The notes beneath the pieces are model-generated. The model ran no database searches, was not told the DNA's origin, and saw nothing but the letters and a program-made list of their open reading frames with translations. From the NCBI RefSeq assembly GCF_000020125.1, contig NC_010681.1, forward strand, positions 496,001 through 560,000: a stretch of 64,000 nt of DNA. Reading direction: 5' to 3'. The position numbers and the translations under genes were made by a program. Positions 8,726 through 18,157 of the stretch are shown piece after piece. Source of the stretch: Paraburkholderia phytofirmans PsJN. Lineage in GTDB: Bacteria; Pseudomonadota; Gammaproteobacteria; Burkholderiales; Burkholderiaceae. Position 1 is the stretch's first letter. Each line of letters starts with the position of its first letter.

Positions 8726-10923
8726 GTATCCAATGGCCGGAAGAAATGGCGGATGGAGGGCGACTGCAGCCGTCCGAAAGCGATGATGCATTTCGCGATG
8801 GCGCGCTGCGAATGCACGACGAAACACGCTCATGCGAGCAGACACTCCATATCAGCTTGTTTTTCGACGGCACGAATAACAACGACGACAAGAAAAATCC
8901 GCGGCGCGATTCTCTCAAATATTGCCATACCAACGTCGCCAGATTATTTAAAGCGGCAATCGAAAAGAATAGCGATGGTCTGTTCCCATTCTACATTCCC
9001 GGCGTAGGTACTCCGCTACCAGACATCGGCGAAAAGACTTATTTGCAGATGGGCAAGGCCATGGCCAAGGGCTTCAACGCGCGTTGTCTTTGGGGCTTTA
9101 CCCGCGTTCTGAACGCAGTCTATGAGACTGTCGCACCGGACCGAACCCATCTTCTAGTCCCGGTAGACAAGGCCAAGCCCCTGTGCACCGCAGGCGCGGA
9201 CGGCGACATGAGCGGCTTCAACGACCTCATCCAGATACTCGGCGTAACACACAAGGATGCAGTAGATAACGGCGACAAACCACGCACCATCAAAAAAGTC
9301 TGGATCAACGTGATCGGCTTTTCGCGTGGTGCAGCGGGTGCGCGTGCGTTCGTTCACAAACTGGTCAACGAATGGGCGCCCGGTGGCAATCTGGTGAAGT
9401 TCAGCGGCAAGTATGCAATACCTTATCAGGTCAACTTCATGGGGCTTTTCGACACGGTCGCCTCCGTGGGGCCGCCTGAGTTGACCCGTGCATCGGTGGA
9501 TATCGGATCATTCGACGGCCACTTCGCTTTCGCCAATAACGGCGCGATGCGCATTCCCAATTCCGTCCGCTATTGCGTCCACGCGTTTTCGATTCACGAA
9601 CAGCGCATGAGCTTTCCCGTCGATTCGATACGCGATGTGGGCGGTTATCCCGGCGGAGTGCGTCTTGAAATTGCCTATCCAGGCGTGCATTCGGATGTCG
9701 GCGGCGGATACGCGCCGAACGAGCAGGGCAAGGGGCGTGGGTCCGGTCGCGGTAATCATGACAGCGGCAAACTAAGCCAGATCCCGCTGCACGACATGTA
9801 TATTCACGCGCTCAAATATGGTGTCCCGCTGCAGAGCGGTTGCGATATCCTGGCTCAATCCGACACTGCATCCGACTTCTCCCTCTCCCCCCAAACCATC
9901 ACCGCCTTCAACGACTGGCGCAAAACAGCCGGTCCGATCGGTAGCATCGAAGATGCGATAAAGCACGGCATGACGGAAATGCTGGCGTGGCGAACGCTAC
10001 GCGCCAAGGTCGGCACGGCCGACTACGTGACCGAGCAGGAATTCTTCCGTCTCGCGCAAGAGGACAGCATGACACCGCATAAGGTGGCCCTCGACGTAGA
10101 CAGAGCCAGAAAAACAGACCCGGAATACCAGGCGCTCGCCAACCGGCTGTCGAAATTGCTGGCAGAGAAATCCCGCCTGGCGGACAACCGCACCTATCCG
10201 ACCAACACGCCGCGCATCGCCCAGCTCGACGGCCAGATCAGCGCGACGCGCGAGTCGATGGACCGGCGCACGGAAGCGATCTGCGGCTCGGTCGGACATC
10301 CGGAAAAGAAAGATCCGTCTCCCGCGCGTCCCGGCGAAGGGCCGTGCGATGTCACCACCAATGACCAGAACGATCTGCGTCAGGGCGCCGAAGAGATGCG
10401 CTTGCTACTCGGCTTTCTGCATCCTGAGCAACGCAAGATTCCCTGGCAAGTAACGGAAACAGTTTCAGCTCACTCGGTGTACGAGAACTCTCCCTATGCG
10501 GGTCAGACGCGAACCACGCTTTCGGTGTCGCATGACCACCCAGGCAGCGATTCGCCGCACGTAGCGCTTGCCGAAAGCGGAATTCTGCTCGCAACGACGT
10601 GGAGCACGATCTTAAGCAATTTCAGTACGGGCGACGACCTCCTGGCCGCGCCGGCGCGCGGCGTCACGAGTTTTCTGAAAAAGCATGCTTCGTTGGAGGC
10701 CGCTGCGCGGCTTCGTCCCGAAGCCATCTATCTTCTCGACAACTATGTTCACGACAGCCGTATCTGGTTCCGCGTGCCGTGGTTTCACGAATACGCGCCG
10801 GGCGGCTACGGGTGGCCGCGCGTCATTTTTATCGGCGGCACGCAGCGGATCGCTTACCTGGGCCTCGCGTCCGAATCGGAACCGCTGAAGGTGGGCAGTA
10901 TCCAGCAGGCCGCATGGGCGTAA
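8722..10923 (+). CDS. tle1: Type VI secretion phospholipase effector, Tle1 family (DUF2235)
   Basis: 733 residues with the DUF2235/Tle1 alpha/beta hydrolase. LHISLFFDGTNNND opens the domain, GFSRGAAGARAF carries the nucleophile Ser201, GLFDTVASVG gives the likely acid Asp244, and GVHSDVGGGYAP the likely His323. Known Tle1 enzymes are T6SS-delivered phospholipases that damage membranes of rival bacteria. There is no signal peptide, as expected for T6SS cargo. A C-terminal segment of about 300 residues (RARKTDPEYQALANRL, HDHPGSDSPH, WFHEYAPGGYGWPRVIF) is likely for spike docking. Start ATG 8722 overlaps the immunity gene stop. Next gene encodes a DUF4123 adaptor. Catalysis is predicted, not shown. 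Confidence 0.92.
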   Translation: MSIQWPEEMADGGRLQPSESDDAFRDGALRMHDETRSCEQTLHISLFFDGTNNNDDKKNPRRDSLKYCHTNVARLFKAAIEKNSDGLFPFYIPGVGTPLPDIGEKTYLQMGKAMAKGFNARCLWGFTRVLNAVYETVAPDRTHLLVPVDKAKPLCTAGADGDMSGFNDLIQILGVTHKDAVDNGDKPRTIKKVWINVIGFSRGAAGARAFVHKLVNEWAPGGNLVKFSGKYAIPYQVNFMGLFDTVASVGPPELTRASVDIGSFDGHFAFANNGAMRIPNSVRYCVHAFSIHEQRMSFPVDSIRDVGGYPGGVRLEIAYPGVHSDVGGGYAPNEQGKGRGSGRGNHDSGKLSQIPLHDMYIHALKYGVPLQSGCDILAQSDTASDFSLSPQTITAFNDWRKTAGPIGSIEDAIKHGMTEMLAWRTLRAKVGTADYVTEQEFFRLAQEDSMTPHKVALDVDRARKTDPEYQALANRLSKLLAEKSRLADNRTYPTNTPRIAQLDGQISATRESMDRRTEAICGSVGHPEKKDPSPARPGEGPCDVTTNDQNDLRQGAEEMRLLLGFLHPEQRKIPWQVTETVSAHSVYENSPYAGQTRTTLSVSHDHPGSDSPHVALAESGILLATTWSTILSNFSTGDDLLAAPARGVTSFLKKHASLEAAARLRPEAIYLLDNYVHDSRIWFRVPWFHEYAPGGYGWPRVIFIGGTQRIAYLGLASESEPLKVGSIQQAAWA

Positions 10924-10943
10924 CGTAGTCGCGAGAAAAAGTG

Positions 10944-11855
10944 ATGCAGAGAGTTTCTGGGAAAATGGCCCCGCAGATGTTCGGACTCGTCGACGGAGCC
11001 GCGTCGCCCGGCAAGATTCAAGCTTTGCTCGAAGAGTCGGGGAGCGCATTCGTCTCGGTATATGAAGGCCTTCCCGAAGAGCAGGCAGGAGCGGCTTCGC
11101 TCTTTCTAGTGCGAATCGACAACCCCATGGCGCCGTGGGCACATGAACTGGATCAGATCGATTTGCACTCGCCGTGCCTCGTGCTCATCTGGAGCGATGT
11201 CGAACTGTCCGATCTCGCCGCGCACCTGCGCGCTTTTCTGTTCGCGGATATCGGTGACGGAATGACCGCAATGGTCCGCTATTTCGATCCCCGCAACACG
11301 GGTGCCGTATTCGGCGTCTGGGGCGAGCAACTACGCGATATGTTCATGGCGCCGATCGAGCAGCTCAAATATCGCGGACGCAGCGAACAGTGGTTCACCG
11401 TCTCGAACCGGTCGGAAGAAGCGGGGCGGGTGAGCAGGTCTGTCGTCGTCCGGCTCGACCAGCAGGATATCGACGCGCTCACGGCGCACACGGAACCGGA
11501 CCACTTGATGGCGTCGCTTACCGACCTTGGCCATATCGACGAAGCACGCCCTTACCGTGAACGCTTCCTCGATTTCGAACCTCGCTACCAGCGAGCGCTC
11601 GACTGGGGACTCGTCGAAACCCGGGACAGGTTGGCGTATTGCGACTTCGCCTATCGATACGGCGACGGCTTCGACCGGGAAGCGAGTATCCGCGACGCGC
11701 TCGACGCGCGCCGCCGCAATGCCGAATCGTTTGAAAATGCGATGCACCGCGTGCCGGCACGCGTCTGGCGCGCACTCAAGCGCGCACGCCAGGCTGAGGG
11801 CCGCGCGGTTGCATCACAAGACGCTACGCATGAAAAGGACGCGGTATGGCGCTGA
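10944..11855 (+). CDS. DUF4123 T6SS effector adaptor/chaperone
   Basis: 303-residue cytoplasmic protein with the DUF4123 fold (Tap-1/TEC family), proteins that load effectors onto a matching VgrG. Recognised from FGLVDGAAS, SPCLVLIWSDVELSDLAAHLRAF, RYFDPR and VFGVWGEQLRDMFMAPIEQ in the N-terminal 150 residues; the C-terminal part (RYQRALDWGL, RDRLAYCDFAYRYG) is the usual helical tail. The gene begins 20 bases after tle1, so it most likely serves that effector. A GTG at 10941 directly precedes the chosen ATG. Its stop lies within the start of a truncated PAAR frame (ATG 11846). Confidence 0.85.
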   Translation: MQRVSGKMAPQMFGLVDGAASPGKIQALLEESGSAFVSVYEGLPEEQAGAASLFLVRIDNPMAPWAHELDQIDLHSPCLVLIWSDVELSDLAAHLRAFLFADIGDGMTAMVRYFDPRNTGAVFGVWGEQLRDMFMAPIEQLKYRGRSEQWFTVSNRSEEAGRVSRSVVVRLDQQDIDALTAHTEPDHLMASLTDLGHIDEARPYRERFLDFEPRYQRALDWGLVETRDRLAYCDFAYRYGDGFDREASIRDALDARRRNAESFENAMHRVPARVWRALKRARQAEGRAVASQDATHEKDAVWR

Positions 11856-11935
11856 AAATAATTCTCGTGAGTGATTCGACCTCGCACGGCGGCCGGGTTA
11901 TCACCGGCTCTCACTCACGGCTGGCAATAGCGTGA
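11846..11935 (+). pseudogene. Truncated PAAR-domain protein start
   Basis: A 29-codon frame overlapping the end of the DUF4123 gene begins MALKIILVSDSTSHGGRVIT, the usual N-terminus of PAAR spike-tip proteins (compare the common VGDxTxHGGxVxxGS). After TGS the sequence becomes SHSRLAIA and stops. No PAAR continuation is found in the other two frames downstream, so this looks like a deletion or rearrangement rather than a simple frameshift. The break coincides with the 3' end of the opposite-strand hydrolase gene. A complete PAAR would have been expected here to cap the VgrG. Confidence 0.65.
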
Positions 11936-13188
11936 CGCACATCGGCACCGGCGCCCGCCGCGCCATTATCAACCGTCTGGGAAGACTGATCGCCCCAAAC
12001 AACTGCATTATTCACCGCATATAACCGGCAAGGCGCCGAACTCTGCTTCTGGCAATTCGCGACCGCGACCGACATCGGATCATCGCCACCTTCAGCCCAG
12101 GACCAAGCCCCCGAGTCAGAAACAGCAAACGCCCGGCTAGGAAACTGATGCAAGAAATTCCGATACCCATTCCGCCCGGCTTCATCGACAAACGGCACGG
12201 CGTCGACCGCATCGACAGCGGCAAACCCGCTCGCCTTCGGCATGGACGGATCCGATACGCGGTACTGCACGCCAGTCGGCATGCCGACCTGCGCAAGGAA
12301 TGCTTCGACCGCCGGCCACCACACGTGCACGCCATCACGATCCCCGACCAGACGATGCGCGTCGTTCTTGTAGTTGCCGAAATCCACCATCTTCGCGCTC
12401 GCGCCGTGCGCGCCATAAGCGGCGTACATGCCGGCCACCAACGGCGCGTTCCAGACCGAATCGTTATCGCCGTACATCCACAGCGACGGCACCTTGGTCT
12501 TCTCGCCGTAAGCACCGAACGCACGCATTAGATTGCCTTGCCAGTCGCTGCACGCGTCCTGCCGCAAGCCACCCGAGAAGTTGATTAATGCCCGCACGCC
12601 CGGCGCGGCTTCGGTGCCGTACGCCATCGTTGCAAGACCGCCGTGCGAGGTGCCGGCCACGACAATGTGTTTGGCATCGACATAAGGCTGCTTCGACATG
12701 AAATCAATCGTCGCGGCGACGTCGCCGGCTTGGCCGATGCCGTTCTTTTCGACATCGCAGCCATCCTGCTGATACACGCCATCCGAATGGCCGAAACCCT
12801 GGCGGTTCGGCGCGACCACCACGTAGCCGCGCCGCACGAATTCGCGCGCGAGCGGCAGCGGGTCGCTGCGTTCCTGCGTGTGCGGATCGCCGGGGATCTT
12901 GCCGTGGTTGAAAACGATCATCGGAAACGGGCCAGCGCCGTCCGGTTTGTAAATCGTCGTTTCGAGAGTGACCGTGCCGGCTGCGTCGACCGGTACGCGG
13001 ATGATCTGTTCGTTAAGACCTGCGGTGGGCAGATAGACGTCGTCGTCGAGCGCGATGCGCGGCACGTGTGCGCGGGTCAACGGTCCCGCCTGGGTGTCCG
13101 CGAGCGGGTCGGCGTGCGCGAGTGCGACAGCGCACGTAGCCGCTGCACAGATCACCGCACACTTCGTCAGAACCTTGCTGAACACCAT
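11911..13188 (-). CDS. Secreted alpha/beta hydrolase (dienelactone hydrolase/CocE-like)
   Basis: 425-residue exported enzyme. Signal peptide MVFSKVLTKCAVICAAATCAVALAHA is seen here in part (KCAVICAAATCAVALAHA), followed by a hydrolase core with PMIVFNHG, VVVAPNRQGFGHSDG and the nucleophile elbow AGTSHGG with Ser181. Likely acid is in MYGDNDSVWN and base in DAHRLVGDRDGVH. Substrate unknown; such enzymes cleave esters or peptides in the periplasm. Last 25 bases overlap the PAAR remnant on the other strand. It stands alone, with no co-directional neighbour within 500 bases upstream. Function beyond hydrolase is not known. Confidence 0.8.
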   Translation of the reverse strand: MVFSKVLTKCAVICAAATCAVALAHADPLADTQAGPLTRAHVPRIALDDDVYLPTAGLNEQIIRVPVDAAGTVTLETTIYKPDGAGPFPMIVFNHGKIPGDPHTQERSDPLPLAREFVRRGYVVVAPNRQGFGHSDGVYQQDGCDVEKNGIGQAGDVAATIDFMSKQPYVDAKHIVVAGTSHGGLATMAYGTEAAPGVRALINFSGGLRQDACSDWQGNLMRAFGAYGEKTKVPSLWMYGDNDSVWNAPLVAGMYAAYGAHGASAKMVDFGNYKNDAHRLVGDRDGVHVWWPAVEAFLAQVGMPTGVQYRVSDPSMPKASGFAAVDAVDAVPFVDEAGRNGYRNFLHQFPSRAFAVSDSGAWSWAEGGDDPMSVAVANCQKQSSAPCRLYAVNNAVVWGDQSSQTVDNGAAGAGADVRHAIASRE

Positions 13189-13760
13189 TCACGCACCTGC
13201 CTCAAAAACCTGCCCTGAACACCGTGGTGTCTATCTGTCGAAAGTCATTGCTGACATTTGCCTTTCGGGCAGGTTTTCGACAAACAAAAACACACTCGCG
13301 TACGGAGTGCACCAGAGGCGCACGCACGCTAATCGAGATCGCACGGGATGAACCCAAACGGCCGACGCGACCCCACGCGCCGATGATGAGCGCCACGGCT
13401 GCTGCCGAAACCGCCGCCGGAACCACACTGTCTGGTGCCCGGCAGGGCTTCCTGCGCATTTTGCGGAGTTGGTATGGACCGGCTCTCGCAACGTGACGTC
13501 ATGAAGCTACGGCCTCATCCTGGCACGACAATTTTGTTTTGTGCAATCAAGGAGAACCCGCGCCGCAAAAATTGCCGCGTGCTGTTGGGTCGCGTGAGGC
13601 CGGTCGAGGAAGGCTTCACGAGTGTTTTGCGCACCGAAGCAATCAGGCGTGGCGCGGGTCGTGTGGCATCGCGCCAACAAAAAATTGGCCCCGCTATCAG
13701 GGCCATATGTGAGCGCGGTGTAAGGACGCTGTGTCGGTTTGTAAGGGGCAGAAAGGGACT
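13189..13760. other. Intergenic region, no clear gene
   Basis: About 570 bases between the secreted hydrolase and ychJ. It contains a possible 37-codon + strand frame at 13383-13496 (ending ILRSWYGPALAT) without a ribosome site, and other short frames without homology. The promoter for the leftward hydrolase must lie near 13190-13260, but no consensus stands out. Confidence 0.4.
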
Positions 13761-14210
13761 TTATTCGCTGACGTCGCCGTCGACGTAGCGCCAGCGGCCG
13801 TCATCGCCGCGAACGAAGCGGCTCAACTCGTGCAACCGATGTGCGCGGCCACCCACCTTGTAGCGTGCGACAAATTCGACCGTCGCGTGGTCGGGGTCGG
13901 TTTCAGCGAACGCCTTGATCTGCAGTCCGAGCCAACGCGGCGCGTCGGGCGCGGCCGGGTCTGCGTCGAGATCGGCGGGGCAGGTGTGCGGCGCCCACGT
14001 GGCGCGCAGATAGTCGGTTGCGCCCAACACATACGCGCTATAGCGCGAACGCATCAGTTCCAGCGCCCGTGGCGCCGCTTCGCCGTCGTCGATGTAGCGG
14101 CCGCAGCACTGCGCGAAGCGCGGCGCTCTGGCACCGCTACGCTGGTCAGGCGCGGCGCCGCCGCACGGACAGTCGGATGGTCGTTGCATCGACAACAGTT
14201 GCTTGTTCAT
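13761..14210 (-). CDS. ychJ: YchJ/UPF0225 family protein with SEC-C-type metal-binding motif
   Basis: Small soluble protein of unknown role; the family pairs an N-terminal SEC-C-like CxC zinc motif with an NTF2-like domain. Here DCPCGG and CCGRYIDDGE form the metal site, RALELMRSRYSAYVLGATDYLRATW is the family hallmark (shown in two parts: RALELMRSRYSAYVLG and TDYLRATW), and VEFVARYK lies in the C-terminal fold. Start choice: ATG 14210 gives 149 residues; an earlier ATG at 14225 overlaps the acyl-CoA dehydrogenase stop, and a later one at 14189 starts MQRPSDCPCG. Last gene of the minus-strand aceK-to-ychJ block. Confidence 0.88.
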   Translation of the reverse strand: MNKQLLSMQRPSDCPCGGAAPDQRSGARAPRFAQCCGRYIDDGEAAPRALELMRSRYSAYVLGATDYLRATWAPHTCPADLDADPAAPDAPRWLGLQIKAFAETDPDHATVEFVARYKVGGRAHRLHELSRFVRGDDGRWRYVDGDVSE

Positions 14211-14217
14211 CGGACTT

Positions 14218-15348
14218 TCAGCCAAGACCGCGTGCGATCAAAATTTTCTGGATGTCGCTGGTGCCTTCATAGATCTGGCAGACACGCACGTCGCGGTAAA
14301 TCCGCTCGACGGGGAAGTCGCTCAGATAGCCGTAGCCGCCATGAATCTGCAAGGCGGCCGAACAGATGCGCTCGGCGGCTTCGGACGCGAACAGCTTGGC
14401 CATCGCGGCTTCGGTCAGGCACGGTTGGCCGGCGTCTTTCAACGACGCGGCGTGCCAGATCAATTGGCGCGCGGCTTCGAGTTGCGTCGCCATATCGGCG
14501 AGGCGGAATTGCACGGCCTGGTGCGAAAAGAGCGGCGCGCCAAAACTCTCGCGCTCCTTCGCATAACTCAGCGCCGCTTCGAACGCGGCGCGCGCCATGC
14601 CGACGCTTTGCGCCGCGATACCGATACGGCCGCCTTCCAGCCCCGACAACGCAATCCGATAGCCTTCGCCTTCCGCGCCGATCAGATTCGCGGCCGGCAC
14701 GCGGCAGTCCTCGAAAATGATCTGCGCCGTATCCGACGAATGCTGGCCGAGCTTGTCCTCGACTCGCGCGACGACGTAGCCCTTCGTGTCGGTGGGCACG
14801 ATGAACGCGCTGATGCCGCGCTTGCCCGCCGCTTTGTCGGTCACGGCCATTACGATCGCGACGTTGCCATTCTTGCCGCTCGTGATGAACTGTTTGACGC
14901 CGTTCAGCACGTACGCATCGCCGTCGCGGGTGGCGGTGGTGCGCAATGCGGACGCGTCGGAACCGGCTTGCGGTTCGGTCAGGCAAAACGCGCCGAGCAT
15001 CTCGCCGCGCGCGAGCGGCGTCAGCCAGTCGCGTTTCTGCGCGTCGTTGCCATAGGTCAGCAGAATGCTGCACACCGGGCAATTGTTGACGGAGATGGCC
15101 GTCGAGGTGCCGCCGTCGCCGGCAGCGATTTCTTCGAGAATTAGCGCGAGCGCCAGCGCGTCCATGCCGGCGCCGCCATACGCTTCGGGTACCAGCACGC
15201 CGTACGCGCCGAGCTCCGCGAGTTGCCGATGCACATCCTTCGGAAAGGTGCGCTCGCGGTCCCACACGGCCGCGTGCGGCGTGATCGCTTCGCGCACGAA
15301 GGTGCGCAGCGCATCGCGGACCATCAAGTGATCCTGATCAAGCACCAT
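14218..15348 (-). CDS. Acyl-CoA dehydrogenase
   Basis: 376-residue FAD flavoprotein that introduces the alpha-beta double bond in acyl-CoA and passes electrons to ETF. Seen: LGAFCLTEPQAGSDASALRT (FAD/substrate motif), FITSGKNGNVAIVMA, QHSSDTAQIIFEDCRVP, LIGAEGEGYRIALSGLEGGR, QIHGGYGYLSDFPVERIYRD and the catalytic-base region IYEGTSDIQKILIARGL. Typical length for the short/branched-chain class. It follows an SDR and a thiolase in the same operon, which fits fatty or branched-chain acyl-CoA breakdown; the exact chain preference cannot be told from sequence alone. Confidence 0.93.
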   Translation of the reverse strand: MVLDQDHLMVRDALRTFVREAITPHAAVWDRERTFPKDVHRQLAELGAYGVLVPEAYGGAGMDALALALILEEIAAGDGGTSTAISVNNCPVCSILLTYGNDAQKRDWLTPLARGEMLGAFCLTEPQAGSDASALRTTATRDGDAYVLNGVKQFITSGKNGNVAIVMAVTDKAAGKRGISAFIVPTDTKGYVVARVEDKLGQHSSDTAQIIFEDCRVPAANLIGAEGEGYRIALSGLEGGRIGIAAQSVGMARAAFEAALSYAKERESFGAPLFSHQAVQFRLADMATQLEAARQLIWHAASLKDAGQPCLTEAAMAKLFASEAAERICSAALQIHGGYGYLSDFPVERIYRDVRVCQIYEGTSDIQKILIARGLG

Positions 15349-15375
15349 GAGTGTGTCTCCTTGCCGGCTCGTTGC

Positions 15376-16053
<678 letters not shown>

Positions 16054-16100
16054 GTAATACCTCAGCAAGCCGTCAAAACAGCGCGCTTTGAAAACGCGCG

Positions 16101-17294
16101 TTACACCAGTTCGATACCCATCGCCGTCGCTTCGCCGCCGCCGATGCACAGCGTCGCGACGCCGCGCTTCAGTCCACGTTTCTTCAGCGCGCCGATCAGC
16201 GTGACCAGAATCCGCGCGCCCGACGCGCCGATCGGATGGCCGAGCGCACAGGCGCCGCCATTCACATTGACCTTCTCGTGCGGCAGATGGTGTTCCTTCA
16301 TGGCCGCCATCGTCACCACGGCGAATGCTTCGTTGACCTCATACAGATCGACTTCATCCGCGCGCCAGCCGTTCTTCTCGAACAGCTTGCGAATCGCGCC
16401 GACCGGCGCGGTGGTGAACTTCGCCGGTTCCTGCGCGAAGGTCGAGTGGCCCACTACGCGCGCGATCGGCTCGACGCCGAGACGCCTGGCCGTCGATTCG
16501 CGCATCATGACGAGCGCGGCCGCGCCGTCGGAAATCGACGACGAGTTCGCCGCCGTCACCGTGCCGGTTTTGCTGAACGCGGGTTTGAGCGTCGGAATTT
16601 TTTCGGGATTCGCCTTGAACGGCTGCTCATCGCGATCGATGGTGACATCGCCCTTGCGGCTCTCCACCTTCACCGGTGCGATCTCCCAGCCGAACGAACC
16701 ATCTTCGTTGGCGCGTTTCGCTCGATTGAGCGACTCGACGGCGAACGCGTCCTGCGCCTCGCGCGTGAAATCGAACGACGCCGCGCATTCCTCGGCGAAG
16801 GTGCCCATCAGACGGCCTTTTTCGTAGGCGTCTTCAAGGCCGTCGTAGAACATGTGGTCGATCACCTGACCGTGGCCCATGCGCATGCCGTTGCGTGCTT
16901 TGGGCAGCAGATAGGGCGCGTTCGTCATGCTTTCCATGCCGCCCGCGACGATCACATCGACGGAGCCCGCCGCGAGCATGTCGTGCGCGAACATGGCCGC
17001 GCGCATGCCGGAGCCGCACATCTTGTTTACCGTGGTGCTGCCGGTGGCGAGCGGCAAGCCCGCGCCGAGCGCGGCCTGACGCGCGGGCGCCTGACCGAGG
17101 CCAGCGGGCAGCACGCAGCCCATTACCACTTCGTCGACCTGTTCGGGCTTCAAGCCCGCGCGTTTCACGGCCGCTTCGATTGCCACCGAGCCCAACTGCG
17201 GCGCTGTCAGCGCGGCGAAGTCGCCTTGAAATGCCGCCATCGGCGTGCGAGCCACGCCCACGATGACGATCGGATCACCTTTTGTCTCACTCAT
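16101..17294 (-). CDS. Acetyl-CoA C-acetyltransferase (thiolase)
   Basis: 397-residue thiolase II. VIVGVARTPMAAFQGDF opens the protein, TVNKMCGSGMRAAM holds the acyl-carrier cysteine Cys93, EVNEAFAVVTMAAM carries the conserved NEAF motif, and GGACALGHPIGASGARI plus LCIGGGEATAMGIE supply the second active-site His and Cys. It condenses two acetyl-CoA or cleaves acetoacetyl-CoA, so it may feed polyhydroxybutyrate synthesis or end a degradative route. Its ATG overlaps the carbonic anhydrase stop by eight bases, so the two genes are probably translationally coupled. Confidence 0.93.
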   Translation of the reverse strand: MSETKGDPIVIVGVARTPMAAFQGDFAALTAPQLGSVAIEAAVKRAGLKPEQVDEVVMGCVLPAGLGQAPARQAALGAGLPLATGSTTVNKMCGSGMRAAMFAHDMLAAGSVDVIVAGGMESMTNAPYLLPKARNGMRMGHGQVIDHMFYDGLEDAYEKGRLMGTFAEECAASFDFTREAQDAFAVESLNRAKRANEDGSFGWEIAPVKVESRKGDVTIDRDEQPFKANPEKIPTLKPAFSKTGTVTAANSSSISDGAAALVMMRESTARRLGVEPIARVVGHSTFAQEPAKFTTAPVGAIRKLFEKNGWRADEVDLYEVNEAFAVVTMAAMKEHHLPHEKVNVNGGACALGHPIGASGARILVTLIGALKKRGLKRGVATLCIGGGEATAMGIELV

Positions 17295-18063
17295 GTTTAA
17301 GCTCCTTGATTACGCCTTCGACGATAGCCGGCACGTCGCCGAGCTGAGCCGCATCGGCGGCCACCACGTCGTTCTCTGCCTTGTGCGGGCCACTAGCTGA
17401 CACTGCCGCCACGCACTTCTGATAGGTGGCCTCGAGCGCACCCGGCTCGCTGACCATCATGCCCAAATTGCGCACCTTGCCGTCATGCACGCCGTACGCC
17501 CAGGCGTGCACCGTCAATTCCTGGCCGCGCGCCCATGCATCGTTGACGATGGTAGTGCGGCATACGTTCATCACCTGTTCGATCGCGTTCAGTTCGACCA
17601 GCCGCCGGTGACGCACCTCGCCGATCGGCCATTCCTCGATCAGCGCCGCGTGCTTGGTGCGCACGTCCTGCACGTGATGCAGCCAGTTGTCCGCGAGACC
17701 CACGCGCCGGCCGTGCAGCGCCGCGCCGACGCCCGAGCAGCCGTAGTGGCCGACCACCATGATGTGCTTGACCTTCAGCAGATCGACGGCGAACTGGATC
17801 ACCGAGAGACAGTTCAGATCGGTATGCACGACCACGTTGGCGATGTTTCGGTGCACGAACACTTCGCCCGGCGGCAGGCCGATGATCTGATTGGCCGGCA
17901 CGCGCGAATCCGAGCAGCCGATCCACAGATACTCGGGCGTCTGCTGGTGAGCGAGGCGCGAGAAATACTCAGGGTCTTCGGACAGCTTGCGGGCGACCCA
18001 CGCTTCGTTGTTGTCGAACAGATGCGAGAGCGGATTGTCAGGAGTGGAAGCGTTCGTGTTCAT
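17287..18063 (-). CDS. can: Beta-class carbonic anhydrase
   Basis: 258-residue zinc enzyme interconverting CO2 and bicarbonate. Zinc ligands are visible: WIGCSDSRVPANQI gives Cys50, Asp52 and Arg54, and VVGHYGCSGVGAA gives His106 and Cys109. VFVHRNIANVV is also conserved. The open frame extends upstream to 18231, but ATG 18063 (MNTNASTPDNPLSHLFDNN) starts at the usual place for this family. Bicarbonate supply may support biotin-dependent carboxylases of the same degradation route, which is an inference from operon position. Confidence 0.94.
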   Translation of the reverse strand: MNTNASTPDNPLSHLFDNNEAWVARKLSEDPEYFSRLAHQQTPEYLWIGCSDSRVPANQIIGLPPGEVFVHRNIANVVVHTDLNCLSVIQFAVDLLKVKHIMVVGHYGCSGVGAALHGRRVGLADNWLHHVQDVRTKHAALIEEWPIGEVRHRRLVELNAIEQVMNVCRTTIVNDAWARGQELTVHAWAYGVHDGKVRNLGMMVSEPGALEATYQKCVAAVSASGPHKAENDVVAADAAQLGDVPAIVEGVIKELKHE

Positions 18064-18157
18064 GGTGCGTCTTGGCGGTTGCTCGACCGATTCACCGGTC
18101 GATGTCGTTACATAAGATTCGGACGAGGCATCTGAAGATGCGAGCGGCGCGTGAGCT

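Noticed and set aside
11911..12030. Frameshifted continuation of the PAAR domain
   Set aside because: The other two + strand frames do not show PAAR motifs, so a frameshift does not restore the domain.
13383..13496. 37-codon + strand frame ending ILRSWYGPALAT
   Set aside because: No ribosome site and no family match; noted only in the intergenic entry.
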